Shown: positions 38,064 through 44,909 of the stretch, one piece after another
Numbering within the stretch: position 1 is the first letter of the stretch
How the letters are laid out: every line of letters begins with the position of its first letter
DNA from: Streptomyces sp. NBC_01276
GTDB taxonomy: Bacteria; Actinomycetota; Actinomycetes; Streptomycetales; Streptomycetaceae
Length of the DNA: 64,000 bases
Direction of reading: 5' to 3'
Assembly (NCBI RefSeq): GCF_041435355.1
Contig: NZ_CP108442.1
Span: 3,658,001 to 3,722,000, forward strand
Made by a program: the position numbers and the translations under genes
Notes under the pieces: model-generated
Told to the model about the DNA's origin: nothing
The model's input: the letters and a program-made list of their open reading frames with translations, nothing else
Database searches by the model: none

Positions 38064-38564
38064 ATGGATCACAGCAGCTCCGAACGGCCGGAATCACCGA
38101 CCCGGGACTACTCCGGGGCCGTCTACGGCTCGCTCCTCGCAGCCTCGGTCATCGCCACGGCGGGCACGCTGGGTCCCTTCCCCCGGCTCCAGCTCGTGGT
38201 CATGCTGCTCACCACCGGCCTGGTCTTCTGGGTCACGCACGTCTACGTCCGCGTCGTCGGCGACCGGCTGACCCATCAGGCGCTGTCGTGGGAGATGGTC
38301 CGCCGCGAGGGCCGCCGGGAATGGCCGATCGCCGGGGTCGCGATCCCGCCGGCCGTCGCCGTGCTGGTGGGCCCGGTCCTGGGACTCGGCCCCGAGGGCA
38401 CCGGATGGCTCGCCCTCTGCGTCGCCCTCGGCGAGCAGATCGGCTGGGCCACCGTGGGCCTCGTCAGGATCGGCGCCCACGGCCGTCTGATCGCCTTCAC
38501 CGCCGTGGTCAACCTCTTCATGGGGCTGCTCCTGGTGGCCGCGAAGGTCCTGGTCAAGCACTGA
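38064..38564 (+). CDS. Small integral membrane protein
   Basis: A 166-residue protein with four hydrophobic segments (about 20-40, 45-65, 95-115, 140-162). No family is recognised. CATGCT lies exactly 6 bases before the ATG, a leaderless-type arrangement. It is convergent with the next MFS gene and 81 bases after the previous one. Function unknown. Confidence 0.75.
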   Translation: MDHSSSERPESPTRDYSGAVYGSLLAASVIATAGTLGPFPRLQLVVMLLTTGLVFWVTHVYVRVVGDRLTHQALSWEMVRREGRREWPIAGVAIPPAVAVLVGPVLGLGPEGTGWLALCVALGEQIGWATVGLVRIGAHGRLIAFTAVVNLFMGLLLVAAKVLVKH

Positions 38565-38581
38565 GGCCGGGAGCCGTACGG

Positions 38582-40198
38582 CTACGGGTTCTTCGCGCGG
38601 GGCTGGGTGTCCGGGATCCGCTGGGTGAAGAACAGGGCGACGACCGCGGCGAGGGCGAGGACGGCGAGCGCGGCGCGCAGGCCGTCGAGCCGCGCGGCGG
38701 CGTTCGTTTCGAGGACGGCCCCGGCCACTTCCGGGCTGAGGCCTGCCTGGTCGAGGGCGGTCTCCAGCTGCGCGTCCGACAGGAAGGGGACGCCGCTAGC
38801 CAGTTCGACGGAGGCCTGGCTCTTGACCTCGGTGGGGACCGCCGGGTTCTGCTGGACGCCGGCCAGGAACGAGCTCGTCATGACACCGATCAGGATCGAC
38901 CCGGCTAGCGCCGTGCCGATGGAGGCACCGAGGTTGGTCACGGCGTTCTGGACGCCGCCGACCTCCGCGCTCTTCTCGTCCGGCACGGCGGACACCGTGA
39001 CCGAGCCCAGCTGGGACGCCAGCGCGCCCATGCCGAGGCCGATCAGCAGCAGCGGGACCGTGACGACCTCCGCCCCCGCGTCCGCGTCGAGCGCGGCCAT
39101 CAGGACCACCGCGCCCGCGAGCAGCGAGAGGGTCCCGAGCCGCACCACCCGGCGCGGTGAGATGTCCGGGAGCAGCTTCGGGATCAGGATCGCGGCGGCC
39201 AGCAGCGTCAGCGAGAGGGGCAGGATGCGGGCGCCGGTCTGGAGCGCGGACAGGCCGAGGGCGACCGACAGGTAGAGGGGTACGACGAAGAACACGCCCA
39301 TCTGCACGAGGTACTGGAAGAAGAACATCGTCAGACCGCCCGTGAGCTGGCGGTTGCGCAGCAGCTCCGGTTCCACCAGCGGCTCCTTGTGCCGCTTGAC
39401 CATGCCGCCCTCCCAGCGCAGGAAGAGCCAGACCAGGAACAGGCCGGCCAGCATCATCCACACGACCATCGAGACACCGAGCCAGGAGGGGGCGTCGGGC
39501 TTCGGCCGGAACCATCCCCACTCGTCCGAGCGCAGGACTCCGTAGACGAAGATCCCGAGACCGAGGGCGCAGATCACGCTGCCGACGAGGTCGAAGCGGG
39601 GGCGGGTGCCGGCCGGGGCGTCCGCGATGCGCCGGGCGAGCACCAGGATGGCGAGCACGATGGCGACCTCGCCGGCGAAGACCCAGCGCCAGGAGAAGTA
39701 CGTCGTGGCGACGCCGCCGATGAGCGGTCCGACCGCGATCGCCACGGCTCCCGCGGCCGTCACGAGCCCGTAGGCGGCGGCCCGGCGTTCCACGCCGAAG
39801 TTGCCGGCCACCAGGGCGACGATCGCGGGCAGGATCAGCGCCGCTCCCACGCCCTCCAGGAACGACCAGCCGATCAGGAGGACGGTCAGGTTCGGGGCGA
39901 GCGCGGTGGTCAGGGAGCCGCAGCCGTAGATGACGCAGCCGATCAGGAACGCGCGCTTGCGGCCGATGATCGCGCCGACCTTGCCGCCGGGGATCATGAA
40001 CATGGCCATCACGAGGGTGTAGGCCGTGATCGCGCCCTGGATCCCGGTCACGGTGGTGCCGACGTCCGCCGCCACCGTCGCGATCGAGACGTTCATGACG
40101 GAGCTGTCGAGCGCCATCAGGAACTGTCCCGCCGCGAGCGTGATCAGGACCACCCGCCCCGTGGTCGTGGTCTTCGGAGTACCCGCCGCGGTTCCCAT
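38582..40198 (-). CDS. MFS drug exporter, EmrB/QacA (DHA2) type
   Basis: A 538-residue exporter with 14 predicted membrane segments, the DHA2 motif C-like IGPLIGGV and an N-terminal GQFLMALDSSVMNVSI (antiporter motif with the acidic Asp). Members expel drugs or antibiotics using the proton gradient. A soluble C-terminal stretch (about 440-505) lies between the last membrane segments. No regulator is adjacent on its own strand. Confidence 0.92.
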   Translation of the reverse strand: MGTAAGTPKTTTTGRVVLITLAAGQFLMALDSSVMNVSIATVAADVGTTVTGIQGAITAYTLVMAMFMIPGGKVGAIIGRKRAFLIGCVIYGCGSLTTALAPNLTVLLIGWSFLEGVGAALILPAIVALVAGNFGVERRAAAYGLVTAAGAVAIAVGPLIGGVATTYFSWRWVFAGEVAIVLAILVLARRIADAPAGTRPRFDLVGSVICALGLGIFVYGVLRSDEWGWFRPKPDAPSWLGVSMVVWMMLAGLFLVWLFLRWEGGMVKRHKEPLVEPELLRNRQLTGGLTMFFFQYLVQMGVFFVVPLYLSVALGLSALQTGARILPLSLTLLAAAILIPKLLPDISPRRVVRLGTLSLLAGAVVLMAALDADAGAEVVTVPLLLIGLGMGALASQLGSVTVSAVPDEKSAEVGGVQNAVTNLGASIGTALAGSILIGVMTSSFLAGVQQNPAVPTEVKSQASVELASGVPFLSDAQLETALDQAGLSPEVAGAVLETNAAARLDGLRAALAVLALAAVVALFFTQRIPDTQPRAKNP

Positions 40199-40261
40199 GG
40201 CCGGATCGTCCCAGGGGCTCCGCAGGACGGCACCCCGACCCGCCGCCGGGTTACGCCGGTT

Positions 40262-40288
40262 GGCGGTGGGGGAGGTTCCCCCACCGCC
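40262..40288 (-). terminator. Terminator of the second exporter
   Basis: GGCGGTGGGGG pairs perfectly with CCCCCACCGCC (11 bp) around AGGTT, 29 bases past the stop of the gene ending at 40317. Confidence 0.8.
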
Positions 40289-40316
40289 TCCGTGTGCCCG
40301 CTCCGCCCTACGGGGC

Positions 40317-41837
40317 TCAGCGCGCGCCCGCCGCGACCTCCTCGGCCGTCTCCGCCGGGGCCTGCGCCGGGGCGGCGGCCCCCTCGCGGTCCCGCATCAG
40401 GACCAGGGCCAGTCCGGCGGCGGCCAGGACGCCCAGGGCCGCGGCGCCGAAGGTGGCCGACATGGCGGAGGTGAAGGCGGACCGCGCGGCGTCGGCCAGG
40501 GCCGGGTCGGTCAGGGCTGCGGCGACCGAGTGCCGGGCGGCGTCCGGGGCGGAGGCGGGCATCGAGCCGCCGTAGACGCTGCTGAGCAGGGCCCCGAGGA
40601 CGGCCACGCCGAGGGCGGCGCCGGCCTGCTGGACGGTGTCGTTGAGGGCGGAGCCGACACCGGCGTGCTCCTCGGGGACGGCGCCCATCAGGGCGGCGGT
40701 GGCGGCGGGCATCGCCAGGCCGCCACCGATGCCCATGACCGTCATGGCGGCGCACAGCGGCCAGAAGCCGTCGCCGGCCTCCAGGGTGGCCAGGAGCCCG
40801 AAGCCGGCGGCGATCACGGCCAGGCCGACGGCGGTCATGATCCGGTTGCCGACCTTGTTGCCCAGGGTGGCGCCGAGGCCGTTGAAGAGCAGGGTGGCGA
40901 CGGCGAGCGGGGTGAAGGCGAGGCCGGTCTCGGTGGGGCTGTAGCCGCCGACGAACTGGAGGTACTGGGTCAGGACCAGCATCAGGCCGCCGTTGGCGAA
41001 GGTGAGCAGGACCAGGGAGAAGCTGGCGCCGCTGAACATCCGGTCGCGGAAGAGGTCGAGGGGGACCATCGGCGAGTCGGTGCGCAGCTCGTGGACCGTG
41101 AAACCGGCGAGGGCGAGCACCGCAACGGCGGCGTAGACGGTCAGGCCGTCCTGGGGGAAGACGATGATGGCCCAGATCAGGGCGGTCATCCCGGTGACGG
41201 ACAGGGCCATGCCCGCGAAGTCGGGCTTGCGCCAGGGGCCCTTGGACTCGGGCATCAGGATCAGCGCGGCGGCGATGGCGATCAGGGCGATCGGAACGTT
41301 CATCAGGAAGACGGCGCCCCACCAGAAGTGGGCGATGAGCACGCCGCCGAGCGCGGGGCCGCCGACCATGCCGAGGACGGCGACCGCGCCCCAGGCGGAG
41401 ATGGCCTTGCGGCGCTCCTCCTCGTCGAAGACGGTGATCAGGATCGAGAGGGTGCTCGGCATCACGAGGGCGCCGCCGATGCCCATGACCACGCGTCCGG
41501 CGATGAGCTGGGCCGGGGAGTCGGCGTAGGCGGCGAGGAGGGAGGCCATCCCGAAGAGCGCGAGTCCGATCACCATCACCCGGCGGCGGCCGAAGCGGTC
41601 GGAGAGGCTGCCCGCGGTGAGCAGGAGTCCGGCGAAGACCAGGATGTAGGACTCGATGATCCACTGGATGGCTTCGGCCCCGGCGCCCAGGTCCTCGGCG
41701 ATCGGCGGGATCGACACGGTCAGCACCATGTTGTCGACGACCAGTACGAGCGTGCTCAGGCAGAGCACGATCAGGATGAGCCAGCGGCGCGGGTTGCGTG
41801 CCGCCCCGCCCGTGGTGATCCCGTCCAGCGCGTCCAT
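40317..41837 (-). CDS. MFS drug exporter, DHA2 type
   Basis: A 506-residue, 14-segment exporter with VLVVDNMVLTVSIPPIAEDLG at segment 1, the A loop LSDRFGRRRVMV and GGPALGGVLIAHFWWG. The ATG at 41837 has an AAGGGA ribosome-binding site. Its promoter region carries two 15-bp direct repeats spaced by 42 bp, so it is probably tightly repressed by a regulator; no TetR gene is adjacent, and the divergent neighbour is the HTH-Mop protein. Confidence 0.92.
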   Translation of the reverse strand: MDALDGITTGGAARNPRRWLILIVLCLSTLVLVVDNMVLTVSIPPIAEDLGAGAEAIQWIIESYILVFAGLLLTAGSLSDRFGRRRVMVIGLALFGMASLLAAYADSPAQLIAGRVVMGIGGALVMPSTLSILITVFDEEERRKAISAWGAVAVLGMVGGPALGGVLIAHFWWGAVFLMNVPIALIAIAAALILMPESKGPWRKPDFAGMALSVTGMTALIWAIIVFPQDGLTVYAAVAVLALAGFTVHELRTDSPMVPLDLFRDRMFSGASFSLVLLTFANGGLMLVLTQYLQFVGGYSPTETGLAFTPLAVATLLFNGLGATLGNKVGNRIMTAVGLAVIAAGFGLLATLEAGDGFWPLCAAMTVMGIGGGLAMPAATAALMGAVPEEHAGVGSALNDTVQQAGAALGVAVLGALLSSVYGGSMPASAPDAARHSVAAALTDPALADAARSAFTSAMSATFGAAALGVLAAAGLALVLMRDREGAAAPAQAPAETAEEVAAGAR

Positions 41838-41867
41838 GGTGGTCCCTTCCCCTTCTCCCACACTGCT

Positions 41868-41924
41868 GCGTACACCGTTCGCCCGGTGTCGTGAACAACG
41901 TACGCTGACGCGTACAGCGTTCGC
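41868..41924. promoter_or_regulatory. Phased direct repeats upstream of the DHA2 exporter
   Basis: GCGTACACCGTTCGC (41868-41882) and GCGTACAGCGTTCGC (41910-41924) match at 14 of 15 bases and are 42 bp apart, four helical turns. On the minus strand the region has TTGCGA-N18-TACGTT, a plausible promoter, so the repeats likely flank or cover it. Confidence 0.65.
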
Positions 41925-41964
41925 AACCCCTTCCGGGGCACCCGGGCGTGGATAAGCTGCGCGC

Positions 41965-42363
41965 GTGCCGTCGTACTCGATCGGGCAGGCCGCGGGCCTG
42001 CTGCGCGTGAGCCCCGAAACCGTGCGCCGCTGGGCCGACGCGGGGCGGCTGCCCGCGCTGCGGACTCCGGACGGGACCCGCGTGGTGGACGGCGCGGCGC
42101 TCGCCGCCTTCGCCAAGGAACGGGCCACGGGCCTGCACCCCCTGCCCGAAACGGCCGCCGCCACCTCCGTCCGCAACGCCTTCGCGGGGATCGTCACCGC
42201 GGTACGGGTCGACGAGGTGACGGCCCAGGTGGACATCCAGTCGGGCCCGCACCGGATCGTCTCCCTCGTGACCCGGGAATCGGTGGAACAGCTGGGCATC
42301 GCGGTCGGGGTCAGCGTCACCGCCCGCGTGAAGTCCACGGAAGTGCACGTGGACGTCCCCTGA
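41965..42363 (+). CDS. Helix-turn-helix protein with Mop (TOBE) molybdate domain
   Basis: A 132-residue protein: an excisionase/MerR-type helix-turn-helix (YSIGQAAGLLRVSPETVRRWADAGRL, about 4-45), then a single Mop/TOBE domain (about 68-131, SVRNAFAGIVTAVRVDEVTAQVDI, then LVTRESVEQLGIAVGVSVTARVKSTEVHV). The Mop domain binds molybdate; together they suggest a Mo-responsive regulator, a ModE-like idea built from other parts. GTG start with TAAGCT 6 bases upstream, i.e. leaderless-type. Convergent with pucR; molybdoenzyme genes follow. Confidence 0.88.
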   Translation: MPSYSIGQAAGLLRVSPETVRRWADAGRLPALRTPDGTRVVDGAALAAFAKERATGLHPLPETAAATSVRNAFAGIVTAVRVDEVTAQVDIQSGPHRIVSLVTRESVEQLGIAVGVSVTARVKSTEVHVDVP

Positions 42364-42393
42364 GGCGGCCGGGCCCACCGGGCCCGGCCGCCT
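42363..42393. terminator. Bidirectional terminator
   Basis: AGGCGGCCGGGCCC pairs perfectly with GGGCCCGGCCGCCT (14 bp) with a 3-base loop, between the convergent HTH-Mop and pucR genes and touching the former's stop codon. Confidence 0.85.
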
Positions 42394-42412
42394 AGGGGGA
42401 CCCCGCCGGGGG

Positions 42413-43858
42413 CTAACCGCAGCGCAGGGCCGCGTACAGGTCCAGCTTGTGGTCCAGTCGGGACAGGTCGCGGCCGGTCAGGGCCTCCACCCGCTCGATC
42501 CGGTAGTGCACCGTGTTCACGTGCAGGTGGAGGACCTCCGCCGTACGCGCCCACGAGCAGTTGTTGGCCAGGAAGACCTCCAGGGTCTCCCGCAGCATTC
42601 CGTCGCCGAGCGGCCCCAGCGTCCGCGCGCCGTAGACGCCGCGCACCTCCGGCGGCACCCCGGCCAGCAGTTCCGCCAGGGTGTCCAGCTGCTCGACGGC
42701 CCGTACGGGGCTCTCCGCGCCCGCCGCCGTGAGCGTGAACAGCGCCTGGTTCAGGGAGGCCCGCAGCTGCTCCGGCCCCGCCGCCCGCGCGCCCGCGCCC
42801 AGGCGCAGGTCCTCGTCCGGGCCCCCGCACGCCTGGAGCAGCGGCCACACGCCGCGCAGCCCGGCGGTGGGGTCGGCCCCCGCGTCCGGGTCCTCGTAGA
42901 GCACGGCGGCGGAGTCCCCGACGGCGCACCGGACGCCCTCCAGGTGCCCCAGCGCCTCGGCCAGCGCGTCGCCGGAGGTGGCGGCGAGCACCCGGTAGGG
43001 CCCGCTCGTGGGCAGTCCGGCGGAGGTCAGCGCCTCCTCCAGGGCCGCCGGGTCGGCGTCCTGCGCCAGCAGGGAGACCAGCGCCTGCCCGGCGGCCCGC
43101 CCGGCGGCGGCGCGGCGGGCGTGCCCGTCGCGGTACTGGGCGAGGACCTCGGCGATCTCGTGGAGCACCCGCGGGGGCGCCGCGTCCGCGTCGGGCAGGT
43201 ACAGCTGCCAGGCGTCGTACGGGGAACTGTCGGACTCGACGCGCAGCGACAGCCCGTCCCGCGCGGGGGCCGCACGCTGTGCGGGGATCACCGGCGCCGA
43301 AGGGGTGCGCGCCACGGTGCGACCGCTCGCGGTCAGCACGTAGCAGGGCACCTTGCCCAGGTGGGCGCAGGCCCGGTCGAGGAGTTCGTCGGGGCCGGCC
43401 CCGCTCTCCAGGAGCCGGCTCAGCTCGGCGCGCACGTTCTCGGGGAGCGCGAAGGTCCGGGTCGGGCGGCGGCTGAGGTCGCCCCACTGGCGCAGGTAGA
43501 CGGCCTCGGTGACGGTCCGGAAGCTGGTCCGCGCCGGGACGGCCACCAGCGGCACCCGGTAGGCCCGGCAGGCGGCGACGAGATCGTCGGGGATCCCTCC
43601 GTGGGTCTCCTCACCCGCGAAGAGGGCGGTGGCCCCGGCCCCGGCGAGCGCCGAGACGAAGCGGTCCACCTTCCTCGGGTCACCCTCCTGCCACCACACG
43701 AGTCCACTGAGCACCAGCTCCCCGGGGCCCAGGAAACGGCCCGGGTCCTCCAGGTCGGTGGCGGTGACCCCGCTGACCTCATGGCCGAGAAGGGCCTCCT
43801 CACCCCAGAGCAGTGTGAGACCGAGGTTGTCGGACTGGAGCAGGTCGAGGACGTGCAT
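42413..43858 (-). CDS. PucR-type purine-catabolism regulator
   Basis: A 481-residue PucR family regulator: N-terminal PucR domain (about 3-125, LLWGEEALLGHEVSGVTATDLEDPGRFL), a central GGDEF-like region and a C-terminal PucR helix-turn-helix (ETLEVFLANNCSWARTAEVL, LHVNTVHYRIERVEALTGRDL). In Bacillus PucR controls purine breakdown; here it is divergent from a xanthine-dehydrogenase-type operon, the natural target. ATG at 43858 with an AAGGAG ribosome-binding site. Confidence 0.93.
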   Translation of the reverse strand: MHVLDLLQSDNLGLTLLWGEEALLGHEVSGVTATDLEDPGRFLGPGELVLSGLVWWQEGDPRKVDRFVSALAGAGATALFAGEETHGGIPDDLVAACRAYRVPLVAVPARTSFRTVTEAVYLRQWGDLSRRPTRTFALPENVRAELSRLLESGAGPDELLDRACAHLGKVPCYVLTASGRTVARTPSAPVIPAQRAAPARDGLSLRVESDSSPYDAWQLYLPDADAAPPRVLHEIAEVLAQYRDGHARRAAAGRAAGQALVSLLAQDADPAALEEALTSAGLPTSGPYRVLAATSGDALAEALGHLEGVRCAVGDSAAVLYEDPDAGADPTAGLRGVWPLLQACGGPDEDLRLGAGARAAGPEQLRASLNQALFTLTAAGAESPVRAVEQLDTLAELLAGVPPEVRGVYGARTLGPLGDGMLRETLEVFLANNCSWARTAEVLHLHVNTVHYRIERVEALTGRDLSRLDHKLDLYAALRCG

Positions 43859-43951
43859 GGCAGGGACTCCTTGCGGCGGGGGTGACCCACATTCGCCAGG
43901 TGAATACGAGAAACCTCATCGTAAATGCAAGGGCAACCCCTGCCTATGGCT

Positions 43952-43990
43952 CTTGGTTGATTATCCAAGGCGAACTGCTGGAACCGGTTC
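43952..43990. promoter_or_regulatory. Inverted repeats in the pucR / xdh divergent region
   Basis: CTTGG-N8-CCAAG (43952-43969, AT-rich centre TTGATTAT) and the 10-bp palindrome GAACCGGTTC (43981-43990) lie between the divergent genes. Either could be the PucR binding site; this is inference from position. Confidence 0.45.
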
Positions 43991-44081
43991 GGTTTCCGTG
44001 TCCGGGACCAGTCGTTTCGTCCCCCGGCCCGTTGCTTCACTGAGCGGAACGCCCGGGTTGGAGAGAGGCTGGTGGCGCGAA

Positions 44082-44909
44082 ATGGACCTCAACACGGTGC
44101 TCGACGTGCGTGACGCGCGCCGCCGTGAGCCCTGGCGTCCCGGTGACGCGTGGCTCGGCGGGGGCACGTACCTCTTCTCCGAGCCGCAGCCCCACGTCCG
44201 CCGCCTCGTCGACCTCTCCCGCATGGGCTGGCCACCCCTGTCCTGGCAGCCCGACGGCTCCCTCGACATCGCCGCCACGTGCACGATCACCGAGCTCTCG
44301 CGCTTCGGCCGGTCGCTGCCCATGACCGCCGCGCCGCTGATCGAGCAGTGCTGCCGGGCCTTCCTCGCCAGCTTCAAGATCTGGAACATGGCCACCGTCG
44401 GCGGCAACCTCTGCAACGGCCTGCCGGCCGGCCCGGTCATCTCCCTGTCGGCGGGCCTCGACGGCACCGTCCTGATCCAGGGCCAGGACGGCTCCACCCG
44501 CCGGCCCGCCGTCACCGACTTCATCCGCGGCGCGGGCGTCAAGGACCTGCGCGAGGGCGACCTGCTGCGCTCGGTCCGCGTCCCGGCCCGCGCGCTGGGC
44601 TGCCGGACGGCCTTCCGCCAGGCCTCCCTCTACGGACTGGGCCGTTCCGGCGCCCTGGTCATCGGCACGGCCGACCCCCAGGACGGCTCCTTCGCCCTGA
44701 CCGTGACGGCCGCCACCACCCGCCCCTTCCGCTTCTGGTTCGCCCTGTGGCCGACCGCCGCCGAACTGCGGGCGGCCATCGACGACACCGTCCGAGCCGA
44801 CGAGTGGTTCGACGACATCCACGGCCTGCCCGCCTGGCGGCGGCACATGGCGCTGCGCCTCGCGGAGGAGATCCGCCGCGAACTCACGCTGGAGGAGGCT
44901 TCCCGATGA
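44082..44909 (+). CDS. Xanthine dehydrogenase-type FAD-binding subunit
   Basis: A 275-residue FAD subunit of the molybdenum hydroxylase family. The FAD motifs appear as WLGGGTYLFS (about 28-37) and ATVGGNLCNGLPAG (about 105-118), and the C-terminal CO-dehydrogenase flavoprotein domain follows. It passes electrons from the [2Fe-2S] centres to the acceptor. The ATG at 44082 gives the family N-terminus. It overlaps the next gene by 4 bases (ATGA). Confidence 0.92.
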   Translation: MDLNTVLDVRDARRREPWRPGDAWLGGGTYLFSEPQPHVRRLVDLSRMGWPPLSWQPDGSLDIAATCTITELSRFGRSLPMTAAPLIEQCCRAFLASFKIWNMATVGGNLCNGLPAGPVISLSAGLDGTVLIQGQDGSTRRPAVTDFIRGAGVKDLREGDLLRSVRVPARALGCRTAFRQASLYGLGRSGALVIGTADPQDGSFALTVTAATTRPFRFWFALWPTAAELRAAIDDTVRADEWFDDIHGLPAWRRHMALRLAEEIRRELTLEEASR

